Below are positions 23,990 to 30,863 of a stretch of DNA of 44,734 nucleotides, piece after piece. How positions within the stretch are numbered: the first letter of the stretch is position 1; every line of letters begins with the position of its first letter. Source of the stretch: GWA2-46-15 sp964551525 (GTDB taxonomy: Bacteria > Patescibacteriota > Minisyncoccia > Minisyncoccales > GWA2-46-15); assembly GCA_964551525.1 (NCBI GenBank), contig CAZKCH010000004.1:1-44734 (forward strand), given 5' to 3'. Below the pieces are notes generated by a model. It was not told where the DNA came from. It saw only the letters and a program-made list of their open reading frames with translations, and did not search any database. A program made the position numbers and the translations under genes.

Positions 23990-24360
23990 ATCCTTTGTGT
24001 TAATTTGTAATTAGAAATCCCTTTGCGAATTGCCTCTACGGCTAACTCGCAACAATAAAATTTTTCTTTCGGCACTCCGAGAAAACCAGCTAACCATTTT
24101 GGGGTTATCAATAAACATTCGTTTATTCTTTCACCTTTAGCTAATTCAGCTAAAGCATTCGAACTGGCGATAGCCGTAACACATCCTCGAGTTTGGAAAC
24201 TAACATCTCTAATTATTCCTGAATTTACTTTCAGATAAAACATGATTCTAATACCCATATCTTCATTACCGGCTATGCCTATAGAGGTGGGGTTAGTTAA
24301 AACACCAGCGTTCTGAGGGTGCTTGAAATATTTTATAATTTTAGTTCCGGATGATTCCAT
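23980..24360 (-). CDS. NifU/IscU-like scaffold protein, atypical ligands
   Basis: 126 aa with the NifU_N fold: IIKYFKHPQNAGVL at the start, then VSFQTRGCVTAIASSNALAELAKG and EKFYCCELAVEAIRKGI. The second and third conserved Cys positions are filled, but where IscU has GNPVCGD this protein has GNEDMGI, so the first Cys and the following Asp are missing. It may hold a different cluster or serve as a carrier for the adjacent radical SAM enzyme. It overlaps that gene by 10 bases and follows the DsrE-like gene by 14. Confidence 0.82.
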   Translation of the reverse strand: MESSGTKIIKYFKHPQNAGVLTNPTSIGIAGNEDMGIRIMFYLKVNSGIIRDVSFQTRGCVTAIASSNALAELAKGERINECLLITPKWLAGFLGVPKEKFYCCELAVEAIRKGISNYKLTQRICR

Positions 24361-24374
24361 ACTCAGATAACCGA

Positions 24375-24773
24375 TTAAAATGTAATCACTTGATCGACCC
24401 CTCCTGCTTCGCCGATAGCTTTATACAAGTCTGGGAAACATCCTATTTTCGCTCCCGGTATAAGTTTTTTATCGATATCTCTTTCGTATGCGCATTGATC
24501 GCAGGCCATTAAAAGCAGTCCTGTCTTTTCGTATATTTTTTGCAATTTTTCGCCTATTTCGTTGCCCTTCAATAACAAAAAGGTGTTGTCGATAAAAAAC
24601 ATCATTCCAACTACTTTAACTCCGTGTCTCTCGGCCTCTAACTGAGGGACGATCATAAAATTTAATACCTTGTGTGCTAAAGGCGTGGCAAAAACATACG
24701 CTACCTTCATTGCTTTTGATAATGAGGGTTTTTTCTCTGAAACATTGTTTATCTCACCATTTGAATTTATCAT
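24375..24773 (-). CDS. DsrE-like sulfur-relay family protein
   Basis: 132 aa. After a 20-residue Ser/Asn-rich leader the DsrE fold starts at MKVAYVFATPLAHKVLN. GLLLMACDQCAYERDI has a CxxC in the loop that carries the active Cys in DsrE/TusD-type proteins, and IGCFPDLYKAIGEAGGVDQVITF ends the fold. Members shuttle persulfide sulfur. From memory it resembles the DsrE-related SaoD group proposed in organometal metabolism; I cannot verify this. First gene of the operon with the NifU-like and radical SAM genes. Confidence 0.8.
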   Translation of the reverse strand: MINSNGEINNVSEKKPSLSKAMKVAYVFATPLAHKVLNFMIVPQLEAERHGVKVVGMMFFIDNTFLLLKGNEIGEKLQKIYEKTGLLLMACDQCAYERDIDKKLIPGAKIGCFPDLYKAIGEAGGVDQVITF

Positions 24774-24865
24774 GGTTTTGTTTAGTTAATTAATAATTAT
24801 TTATTCATATACTGGAATCGACCAAATCCAGCTTTTTTAAACCTTAGGGTCGTGGGATCTAGGGG

Positions 24866-24887
24866 GGGGGCGGGCGAACCCGCCCCC
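24866..24887 (-). terminator. UUCG-capped GC hairpin after the 93-aa gene
   Basis: GGGGGCGGG-TTCG-CCCGCCCCC on the minus strand, 16 bases after the stop at 24904, continuing into a C-run without a T-tract. The same style of very stable hairpin closes the peptide cassettes. Confidence 0.65.
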
Positions 24888-24903
24888 TTTGTCTAACTTA
24901 TTT

Positions 24904-25185
24904 CTACTTTCTCCTGTATTTCCACCGATCCGCCCAAAAGGCTAAATCAATGGTTCCGCAGCCATGACTCTCCCTATTCACATACGGCACAGAAAGAATT
25001 AAGGATCCGTCCGGCCGAAGAGACAAAGATGGGTTCTCGTAATCCCCCGTCAGCTCTATCTCTTTCCCTTTTTTTCTCACTTGTTCTTCAACGAACGCTC
25101 TCCATCCGGCCCACATCCTTTTTCCCTCCCCCACGAACTCTATATCTCCTAGAAACAAGCTTGAAGGCACTAGGTGTTTATACAT
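24904..25185 (-). CDS. Unknown 93-aa soluble protein
   Basis: Starts MYKHLVPSSLFLGDIEFVGEG at 25185, selected because GATAAGGAGAAAGAAA is directly upstream. Basic and Trp-containing (MWAGWRAF, FWADRWKYRRK), with a central GDYENPSLSLRPDGSLILSVPYV beta-rich stretch; the C-terminus is Lys/Arg rich. No family recognised. It starts 11 bases after the 90-aa membrane protein stop, so the two are cotranscribed and end at a UUCG hairpin. Confidence 0.7.
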   Translation of the reverse strand: MYKHLVPSSLFLGDIEFVGEGKRMWAGWRAFVEEQVRKKGKEIELTGDYENPSLSLRPDGSLILSVPYVNRESHGCGTIDLAFWADRWKYRRK

Positions 25186-25196
25186 TTTCTTTCTCC

Positions 25197-25469
25197 TTAT
25201 CTTACTTCGGGCCAGAACCACCAGGAATGAGGGTTAAAAACAGAAGTACCCATCTCTTCCCAACTTAAAGTAACCACTACTATCATTAAAATAGATAAAA
25301 GAATTATCAGGATAGCGATGGCGATAACGAATTCTCTTTTTACTTTGGTTATGGTTTTCCCTTTAAAGAGGGTGAGTAATACTACTGCCCTAAAGACGAA
25401 GAACAATGCTACTACTATTAGCATCAGAGATTTAGCGACATTGAGTAAAAGATGAACGAGGTTATGCAT
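25197..25469 (-). CDS. Unknown 90-aa protein with two membrane segments
   Basis: The start at 25469 (MHNLVHLLLNVAKS) has GAAAAGGAGAAATATT upstream. Two hydrophobic helices (about residues 8-33, LMLIVVALFFVFRAVVLLTLF, and 46-66, VIAIAILIILLSILMIVVVTL) are joined by a basic loop GKTITKVKRE. A Trp-rich tail SWWFWPEVR follows, so both ends probably lie on the same side. It lies downstream of a T-box leader and of a second hairpin leader. Unknown family; a transporter subunit or small regulator is possible but unsupported. Confidence 0.7.
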   Translation of the reverse strand: MHNLVHLLLNVAKSLMLIVVALFFVFRAVVLLTLFKGKTITKVKREFVIAIAILIILLSILMIVVVTLSWEEMGTSVFNPHSWWFWPEVR

Positions 25470-25507
25470 AATATTTCTCCTTTTCTGTAGAATAGGTTGG
25501 GAAAGAA

Positions 25508-25647
25508 CAAACGGCCTCGAATGAGGCCGTTTGGTATGGTTCAAAAAAGTTGTAGTAGTATGGTCAACGCAGTTTTTGAACAATAACAAATAACCTCAAA
25601 CATAATGTTCGGTTTCTCCGGCGCCTTTGCATTGTTGAAATTATTTG
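25508..25647 (-). promoter_or_regulatory. Leader E5: stem-loop plus terminator-like hairpin
   Basis: A 13-bp stem, CAAATAATTTCAA / TTTGAGGTTATTTG (with G-U pairs; 25635-25647 with 25587-25600), is followed downstream by a perfect hairpin CAAACGGCCTC-ATTC-GAGGCCGTTTG (25508-25533) and TTCTTTCCC. The order (stem, then terminator, then strong ribosome binding site) matches E1-E4, but the loop-to-terminator pairing is weak (AGG-CG-CCG only) and the RACYYTCT box is not clear. It may be a distant relative. Confidence 0.5.
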
Positions 25648-25676
25648 CCACATATTATTTTTCTTAAAATAAAAAC

Positions 25677-25880
25677 TCTCGTCTCCAAACACGCAAAACG
25701 TGTTCAGGGACGAGAATTCTTCTCGCGGTACCACCCTGGTTTCCCGCTAAAAAGCGGGACTCTCTGGCCGACTTCCTGAATGGAAATCAGCGGCTGGATT
25801 TTACGGTTCAGCTTCCGTAAGGCATTTTACCTTCAGCTCTCGGATCGCGACTCCGATTAACGCTTTGTAAATTATTCAAT
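25677..25880 (-). promoter_or_regulatory. T-box leader (tRNA-sensing riboswitch)
   Basis: The T-box sequence CAGGGTGGTACCGCG (complement of 25724-25738) is followed by GAGAAGAATTCTCGTCCCTG, giving the canonical antiterminator CAGGG/CCCTG with the inner CGAGAA/TTCTCG helix. The competing terminator TCTCGTC...GACGAGA (25677-25716) is followed by TTTTTATTTT. A stem III CCCGC/GCGGG precedes, and a stem I region with GAGAGCTGAAGGT...CGGAAGCTGAACC is recognisable. The specifier codon cannot be fixed by eye. T-boxes normally control synthetase or amino-acid genes; here the next minus-strand genes are two small unknown ones. Confidence 0.9.
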
Positions 25881-25892
25881 TTAGATAGTGGC

Positions 25893-25923
25893 ATCATACT
25901 AACAAATCAAAGATATTTGTCAA
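25893..25923 (-). promoter_or_regulatory. Promoter of the T-box transcript
   Basis: On the minus strand TTGACA (25923-25918) is followed by TAGTAT after 16 bases or TATGAT after 19, leading straight into the T-box leader. It overlaps the region upstream of smpB, which runs the other way. Confidence 0.6.
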
Positions 25924-25952
25924 GGGGAAAACTTTTGTTTATGATGATTATA

Positions 25953-26399
25953 ATGCTGAAAATATTCACCGAAAACAGGAAAGCCGCTTTTAATTACCAA
26001 ATTCTGGAAAAGTTTCAAGCCGGTTTGGTGCTTTTGGGCACGGAAGTAAAATCGATCCGGCTCGGCCGCGCCACCTTGGCCGGCAGCTATGTTATACCCC
26101 ATCAATCTGGCCTCTGTTTAATCGGTTGCCACATCCCGCCCTATCAGCCGAAAAACACGCCGGCTAATTATTTGCCGGAAAGAAGCCGGCCGCTACTCTT
26201 AAAAAAGAAGGAAATCCTTTATCTTCAAGGCCGGGCCGCAGAAAGAGGATTGACACTCCTGCCCTTAAAACTATATACTAATGGCGATAAGCTTAAGCTT
26301 GAATTCGCTCTGGTCAAACCGCTGAAAAAATTTGATAAGAGGGAAAAGATAAAAGCCAAAGAATTCAAGCGGGAAAAACAGCAATGGGTTGCTGATTAA
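25953..26399 (+). CDS. smpB: SsrA-binding protein SmpB
   Basis: 148 aa, trans-translation partner of tmRNA. The family opening is visible as FTENRKAAFNYQILEKFQAGLVLLGTEVKSIRLGRATLAGSY, followed by HIPPYQPKN and GLTLLPLKLYTNGDKLKLEFALVKPLKKFDKRE. The ATG at 25953 matches the family N-terminus; two in-frame ATGs (25941, 25944) lie just upstream. The basic C-terminal tail (EKIKAKEFKREKQQWVAD) is short. tmRNA follows 14 bases after the stop. Confidence 0.96.
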   Translation: MLKIFTENRKAAFNYQILEKFQAGLVLLGTEVKSIRLGRATLAGSYVIPHQSGLCLIGCHIPPYQPKNTPANYLPERSRPLLLKKKEILYLQGRAAERGLTLLPLKLYTNGDKLKLEFALVKPLKKFDKREKIKAKEFKREKQQWVAD

Positions 26400-26412
26400 C
26401 AAGCTTGTTCGC

Positions 26413-26743
26413 GGGGGCGCCCTGCTTTGACAAAGAGGATTTCTGAGAAAGGCAGATCAAGTCGCCGGACCTTGTTAAAAATCGGCAAAAACTAAGTGCC
26501 AACAATTTTCGCACTCCTGCTTTAGCGTTTGCTTAAAACCATTCGCTCAAAGCAGCGCCGGCTCTGAGGATTCTCGTTAATCAAAGCTGGTGTTATTCAA
26601 CGAGAAAACATTTCGTTGGGGAAACCCAACACCTATGGCAAAGCGAGTTTGCCTGATTGCAACTTTGCCCCTTAAATCAGGATATATCTGTAGTCTTTCT
26701 TCGGAATGAATTTTTGGACGGGAGTTCAATCTCCCCGCCTCCA
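26413..26743 (+). ncRNA. ssrA: Transfer-messenger RNA (tmRNA)
   Basis: About 331 nt. The 5' end GGGGGCG pairs with CGCCTCC before an encoded CCA at 26741-26743; the T-arm-like GGGAGTTCAATCTCCC is adjacent, and the D-arm-like CTTTGACAAAG follows the 5' end. The tag reading frame starts after CTAAGT with resume codon GCC: ANNFRTPALAFA then TAA (about 26500-26538). Internal pseudoknot-like GC pairs follow (GGGGAAACCC). Position next to smpB supports the call. The exact tag frame is inferred by analogy with other tmRNAs. Confidence 0.9.
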
Positions 26744-26771
26744 CTCTTCACAATAAATTCGTTAATTCGCT

Positions 26772-26857
26772 TGCCCCGTAGACGCGCCACCATGAGGCGA
26801 GAACGTAGATCTCGCGAATGGAAAGCGTTGTACGGGGTTAATTCGTCAATTTTCTAA
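26772..26857 (+). promoter_or_regulatory. infC leader with Arg-rich upstream ORF
   Basis: CCCCGTA (about 26774) pairs with TACGGGG (about 26831), enclosing smaller hairpins such as CGAGA/TCTCG. A 21-codon ORF at 26792-26857 (MRRERRSREWKALYGVNSSIF) ends with TAA directly abutting the TTG start of infC. No ribosome binding site precedes its ATG. Structured leaders that autoregulate infC-rpmI-rplT are known in other bacteria; which element acts here is inference. Confidence 0.5.
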
Positions 26858-27367
26858 TTGATAAACAGAACCCCGATCAATAATCAAATACGCGCCACTG
26901 AAGTCCGTCTCGTTGACGAAACCGGAAAACAGCTGGGAGTAGTTGGTCTGAGCGAGGCCTTAAAATTGGCTCAAGAACGCCAAGTAGATCTGATCCAAGT
27001 GACGGAAAAAGTCATACCGCCGGTCTGTAAATTAGGCGACTACGGCAAGTATCTTTACTGGCAAGAAAAAAAACACAAAGACGCAAAAAACAGCAAGGCG
27101 GGTGAAATCAAAGGCGTCCGCCTCACTTTCGGCATCTCCCCCCACGATATGGAAGTTAGGGCTAAACAAGCGGAAAAATTTTTGAAACAAGGAAACAAGA
27201 TTGCCTTGGAAATGGTTCTAAGGGGCAGAGAAAAATCATTGTCAAAATTGGCTTGGGATAAAGTGAATTTTTTCCTGGAAACATTGGACAAAACCTACCC
27301 TATTAAGGTAGAATCAAGTCCGAAGAGAGGCCCGCGAGGATTTACTATAATTATTACCAAAGCATGA
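26858..27367 (+). CDS. infC: Translation initiation factor IF-3
   Basis: 169 aa. The N-domain starts INRTPINNQIRATEVRLVDETGKQLGV, and the C-domain contains GVRLTFGISPHDMEVRAKQAEKFL and the end SSPKRGPRGFTIIITKA. It binds the 30S subunit and controls start-codon selection. The start is TTG at 26858: a TAA lies immediately upstream in frame and the family N-terminus begins right after, so a rare initiation codon is used, as is common for infC because IF-3 discriminates against such codons and so limits its own synthesis. The stop overlaps the rpmI ATG (ATGA). Confidence 0.96.
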   Translation: MINRTPINNQIRATEVRLVDETGKQLGVVGLSEALKLAQERQVDLIQVTEKVIPPVCKLGDYGKYLYWQEKKHKDAKNSKAGEIKGVRLTFGISPHDMEVRAKQAEKFLKQGNKIALEMVLRGREKSLSKLAWDKVNFFLETLDKTYPIKVESSPKRGPRGFTIIITKA

Positions 27368-27540
27368 GAAAATCTATTTCCAAACGATTCAAATTCACCA
27401 AGAACGGCAAGATTTTGCGCCGGCCGAGCGGCATCAATCATTATCTGGCGAAAAAATCAGGCCAGAGAACCCGGGCCAATAGAAAATGGCTGTCTTTGTC
27501 AAAGTCGGATTACAATAGAATTAAAAAACTTATTCACTAA
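27364..27540 (+). CDS. rpmI: 50S ribosomal protein L35
   Basis: 58 aa, very basic (MRKSISKRFKFTKNGKILRR...), with the L35 features KRFKFTKNGKILR and SGINHYLAKKS...R. It starts inside the infC stop (ATGA overlap) and ends 2 bases before rplT, the conserved infC-rpmI-rplT order. Confidence 0.95.
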   Translation: MRKSISKRFKFTKNGKILRRPSGINHYLAKKSGQRTRANRKWLSLSKSDYNRIKKLIH

Positions 27541-27542
27541 AA

Positions 27543-27902
27543 ATGGCTAGAGTTAAGGGCGGCGTCGCCAGTCAAAAAAGAAGAACCCATCTTCTCAAAT
27601 ACACCAAGGGTTTTCGCTGGGGCAGAAAGTCAAAATTAAGGCAGGCAAAAGAAGCCCTGTTTCATGCCGGTCATTATGCCTACCGCGACCGCAGAAACAA
27701 AAAACGGGATTTCCGCCGGCTTTGGCTGACTAAAATTAATATCGCGGCCAAGAACAACGGCCTGACTTATAATAAACTGATGGCGGGATTGAAAAAACAC
27801 AATATCCAGATTGACCGCAAAATCCTTTCCCAATTGGCAGAAAACCATCCGGAAATCTTCAAAGCAATTGTTGAATCAGCTTCTTCAGGGGCCAGCAATT
27901 AA
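27543..27902 (+). CDS. rplT: 50S ribosomal protein L20
   Basis: 119 aa. Typical MARVKGGVASQKRRTHLLKYTKGFRWGRKSKLRQAKEAL opening and AKNNGLTYNKLMAGLKKHNIQIDRKILSQLA. L20 binds 23S rRNA early in assembly and often represses its own operon. The last 44 bases overlap the convergent polX gene. Confidence 0.97.
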   Translation: MARVKGGVASQKRRTHLLKYTKGFRWGRKSKLRQAKEALFHAGHYAYRDRRNKKRDFRRLWLTKINIAAKNNGLTYNKLMAGLKKHNIQIDRKILSQLAENHPEIFKAIVESASSGASN

Positions 27903-29586
27903 TAATGTCTTTCTTTTCTGCCCCGCCCCGCCGCGCCTGGCTGACGCCGAAACCCATACAGCGCAGATATTCTTTGGTATGAGAATCAGTGTTAATGACC
28001 ATTCTCACTCCCATTTCTTTTGCCTGGCGGATCTTCAAATCGTTTAAGTCGAGGCGATCGGGCGAGGCATTGATTTCCAAAACCGTGCCAGTTTCTTTGG
28101 CGACCTTGAGTAGCATCGAAAGGTCAACCTGATACTCATCTCTTTTTTTCAGAATCCGCCCGGTTGGATGAGCGATTATATCAACATTGGGATTTTTCAT
28201 CGCTTTAATGATCCTGTTCGTCATCTGCTCCCGGGACATTTTCATATTGGAATGAATGCCGGCAATGACGAAGTCCAGCTTCGCTAAGGCCTTGTCTTTA
28301 ATATCAATAGAACCATCGTTTAATATATTGGCTTCACAGCCGTGCAGTATTTTGTATTTTGTATCTTGTATTTTGTATTTTGTATTTAACGCATCTATCT
28401 CTCGACGCTGTTTCATCAATTGTTTTTCATTCAGACCATGCTCAAGGCGTAAAAACTTGGTGTGATCAGCGATGCCGATATATTGATAGCCCATTTTTCG
28501 GGCCGCTTCGGCCATAATGGCGATGCTATCTCTCCCGCCGTCCCAATTAGAATGGCAATGCAAATCGCCTAAAATGTTTTCTCTGTCAATAAGTCGGGGT
28601 GGAGAAAACATTTTATCCCGAGCGTAGCGAGGGACGCCCCCCTCCCTCAACTCCGGCTCGATATATGGAAGCCCGAGGGCTTTATAAATATCTTTTTCAT
28701 CTGCGCTATTAAGCATCTTCTTGCCCTTAAAAAGCCCGTATTCATTAAGTTTCAAACCCCGGTCCATCGCAATTTTCCGCATCATAATGTTATGCTCCTT
28801 GGCGCCGGTGAAATATTGAAGAGCGGCGCCGTATGATTTGGCCGGCACCACGCGCAGATCAATATCGAAACCGGCTTTCATCCGGATTGATGATTTGGTC
28901 GCGCCTTGGCCCCAGATCTTTGCCACGCCGGGCAAAGAAACGAAAAAATCAGTTACTTTTTTAGGGCTTTTACTGATCACCAGAATATCGGCGTCGCCGA
29001 TGGTCTCTTTGCGCCGACGCAAAGAACCGGCAATATCGATTCTTTCCACTTCTTTAAGTTTTTTGAGTTGAGCGACGATCTCCTCAATTTCCGGCAAGAT
29101 TTCTCCCAAAAGAAACCGGCCCTTGCTCTTTTTGACGAAAGCAATGGCTTGGAGAATATTTTTTTCGCTTTTCTCGCCGAAATTCGCCAGCTTCCTTATC
29201 CTGCCCGCCTTCGCCGCTTTTTCTAAACCGGCTAAATTTTTAACTTTTAACTTCTGCCACAACTCCTTGATTGTTTTCGGGCCCACGCCTTCCACTGCCA
29301 TCAAGCCGTCTAAATCAACCGGTATTTTCTTTTTCATTCGGGACAACTGGCTGATCTCGCCGCTGATTAAAAACTCCTCGATCGCGCGGCTGATATTTTT
29401 GCCCACGCCCGGAATTTTCTCCAAGGCCCCTAATCCCCCTTTGCCATAAAGAACCGCCACGTCTTCATCCAGCGTTTCAATGCCCAAAGCCGCCCGCTCA
29501 TAGGCATAGGGTTTAAAGGGAACGTCTTTCATCGTCAAGAAAATCGCCAGCTGACGGAACGCCTTTACCAATTCTTTATTGTTCAT
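27859..29586 (-). CDS. polX: PolX family DNA polymerase with PHP domain
   Basis: 575 aa. An N-terminal helix-hairpin-helix region (VEGVGPKTIKELW, IPGVGKNISRAIEEF) and the polymerase palm with GSLRRRKETIGDADILVIS and DIDLRVV carboxylates are followed by a PHP phosphoesterase domain from about residue 340 (GDLHCHSNWDGG, IADHTKF, EINASPDRLDLND, INTDSHTK). Gap-filling and 3'-5' exonuclease activities are expected in base-excision repair. A degenerate GTATTTTGTATC-type repeat at 28346-28388 encodes NTKYKIQDTKYKIL inside the PHP domain. The 3' end overlaps rplT. Confidence 0.95.
   Translation of the reverse strand: MNNKELVKAFRQLAIFLTMKDVPFKPYAYERAALGIETLDEDVAVLYGKGGLGALEKIPGVGKNISRAIEEFLISGEISQLSRMKKKIPVDLDGLMAVEGVGPKTIKELWQKLKVKNLAGLEKAAKAGRIRKLANFGEKSEKNILQAIAFVKKSKGRFLLGEILPEIEEIVAQLKKLKEVERIDIAGSLRRRKETIGDADILVISKSPKKVTDFFVSLPGVAKIWGQGATKSSIRMKAGFDIDLRVVPAKSYGAALQYFTGAKEHNIMMRKIAMDRGLKLNEYGLFKGKKMLNSADEKDIYKALGLPYIEPELREGGVPRYARDKMFSPPRLIDRENILGDLHCHSNWDGGRDSIAIMAEAARKMGYQYIGIADHTKFLRLEHGLNEKQLMKQRREIDALNTKYKIQDTKYKILHGCEANILNDGSIDIKDKALAKLDFVIAGIHSNMKMSREQMTNRIIKAMKNPNVDIIAHPTGRILKKRDEYQVDLSMLLKVAKETGTVLEINASPDRLDLNDLKIRQAKEMGVRMVINTDSHTKEYLRCMGFGVSQARRGGAEKKDIINCWPLKKLIQQLL
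28346..28388. repeat. TTTTGTATC-type repeat inside polX
   Basis: Degenerate units TTTTGTA, TTTTGTATC, TTGTA, TTTTGTA (plus strand) that encode NTKYKIQDTKYKIL in frame within the PHP domain of PolX. The same repeat family is found in the murE-like gene (about 41616-41653) and, with G for A changes, in the endoQ gene (about 33448-33482). Confidence 0.65.
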
Positions 29587-29603
29587 AAGTTAATTCATTA
29601 TAT

Positions 29604-29627
29604 AACAAAAAACCGCCCGGAGGCGGT
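29604..29627 (-). terminator. Terminator after the HD protein gene
   Basis: ACCGCC-TCCG-GGCGGT followed by TTTTTTGTTAT on the minus strand, 7 bases past the stop. It separates the greA-HD unit from polX. Confidence 0.85.
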
Positions 29628-29633
29628 AAAATA

Positions 29634-30281
29634 TCACTTTTTTCTGTTGTTCTTTTCGGGAAACTCTTTTTCTAAAGCGTTCATGAATTTTATCAAAAGC
29701 GGCTGATCAATTCTTTCCTTGGAGCCAATCCACCAAGATTTGTAAACATGGATGTTTTCCTCTCGGCCGTATTCTAAGGCCTGGAGCAGCGTTTCCAGCC
29801 GGTTTATCTGTTTAACAAACCTCGCTTCTTTATTCGCCGCCAAAGAATATTCTAACCAGCAATTTTTAATTTCTTTTTTAATCCCGGTGGGCAAAGCGCC
29901 CAAAACCCTCTCCAATCCTTTTTTCTCTCTTTTATATTTATCAGCAATATTCCTTTTCTTTCCCGCCATCGTATTTCGCGGCCATCGATCAAATAACTCC
30001 GGCCATTGTTTTTTGTCTTTCGGCAAAATTGAATCGTGGTCGTAAGGAGTGACATCTCCGGCATAAAACTCGCAAAGATCGTGAGCCAGGGCCATCATGA
30101 AAACCTTGCGGAAATTAAGATTTATCTTGCTTTCTTTGCCTAAAACCCAGGCCATCATCGCTACGCGAAAAAGATGATCGGTGATGGTGGCGGGAAATTT
30201 CGAACCGATTAAAACTCCGCCCCGGCGGGGTATTTTTCTTAGTTTTCCTATGGTCACGAAAAAATCGATAAAGCTCTTCAT
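29634..30281 (-). CDS. HD-domain phosphohydrolase (YfbR/HDDC2-like)
   Basis: 215 aa. The metal-binding residues of the HD fold appear as His in TITDHLFRVAMMAW, HD in MALAHDLCEFYAGDVTPYD, and a later Asp/Glu-rich helix. The pattern HD...EFYAGDVTP is typical of 5'-deoxynucleotidase-like HDDC2/YfbR proteins acting on (d)NMPs; the exact substrate is not shown. It follows the GreA-like gene by one base. Confidence 0.83.
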   Translation of the reverse strand: MKSFIDFFVTIGKLRKIPRRGGVLIGSKFPATITDHLFRVAMMAWVLGKESKINLNFRKVFMMALAHDLCEFYAGDVTPYDHDSILPKDKKQWPELFDRWPRNTMAGKKRNIADKYKREKKGLERVLGALPTGIKKEIKNCWLEYSLAANKEARFVKQINRLETLLQALEYGREENIHVYKSWWIGSKERIDQPLLIKFMNALEKEFPEKNNRKK

Positions 30282-30282
30282 T

Positions 30283-30747
30283 TTATATCTTATAGCTGAT
30301 CGACTTGATCTTATAAACGATCTTTGGGTTGGTGCTGACCATTACCTCTTCTCCTACTCTCCGGCCGATGAGATTCTTACCCACAGGACATTCGTTGCTG
30401 ATTATCCCCAACGAGGGATCTGCCTCCAAGGTGCCGAGAATGGTTAACTGGTCTTTATCTTTATCAATTTCAATATTTATTGTTGCCCCGATATCGACAA
30501 TGTTTTGTTTCTCTTTGGGAGGCAATTTGATCTGTTCATTGTTTTCTAAAACTTGCTCCAATTCCGTGATTCTCCGGTCGAGCAGATCCATATCTTCTTG
30601 AAATACCAAAAACTCCGGATCAATCTCTTCGGAATGGAAAATCCGGGGCGACTCTCCCTTAACTTTAAAGGCCTTGAGCTTTTTGAGCTCTTCGTATTCG
30701 TTCTTAATCTTTGATAGGCCCGCTTTGGTCAGATAGAATTTTTTCAT
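30283..30747 (-). CDS. greA: GreA/GreB-type transcript cleavage factor
   Basis: 154 aa. N-terminal coiled coil (FYLTKAGLSKIKNEYEELKKLKAF ... DEDMDLLDRRITELEQVL-like) with acidic residues DPEFLVFQEDMD at the tip, and a C-terminal FKBP-like domain (GATINIEIDKDKDQLTILGTLEADP, ISNECPVGKNLIGRRVGEEV). It rescues backtracked RNA polymerase by stimulating RNA cleavage. The ATG at 30747 (MKKFYLTK) is preferred to an upstream in-frame start. Confidence 0.92.
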   Translation of the reverse strand: MKKFYLTKAGLSKIKNEYEELKKLKAFKVKGESPRIFHSEEIDPEFLVFQEDMDLLDRRITELEQVLENNEQIKLPPKEKQNIVDIGATINIEIDKDKDQLTILGTLEADPSLGIISNECPVGKNLIGRRVGEEVMVSTNPKIVYKIKSISYKI

Positions 30748-30814
30748 AAAAAGTATCAACCGCTGATTGCCCCATCTTAGAATGTTAAAAATATTTGGTC
30801 AAGGGGCACAAAAA

Positions 30815-30848
30815 GACCAAAGAGAAAACAGGGCCAAAGCCCTGTTTT
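30815..30848 (-). terminator. Terminator after the zinc-ribbon gene
   Basis: AAAACAGGGC-TTTG-GCCCTGTTTT followed by CTCTTTGGTCTTTTTG on the minus strand, 16 bases past the stop at 30864. Confidence 0.9.
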
Positions 30849-30863
30849 CCCGATAGATAACGT

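Noticed and set aside
26657..26857. 66-codon plus-strand ORF
   Set aside because: Its first part lies inside tmRNA and cannot be a gene there; only its last 22 codons are considered, as an upstream ORF of infC.
28346..28388. TTTTGTATC repeats as a CRISPR or a functional tandem-repeat locus
   Set aside because: The units are short, degenerate and unspaced, and they lie inside coding sequences in frame; they fit inserted low-complexity repeats.
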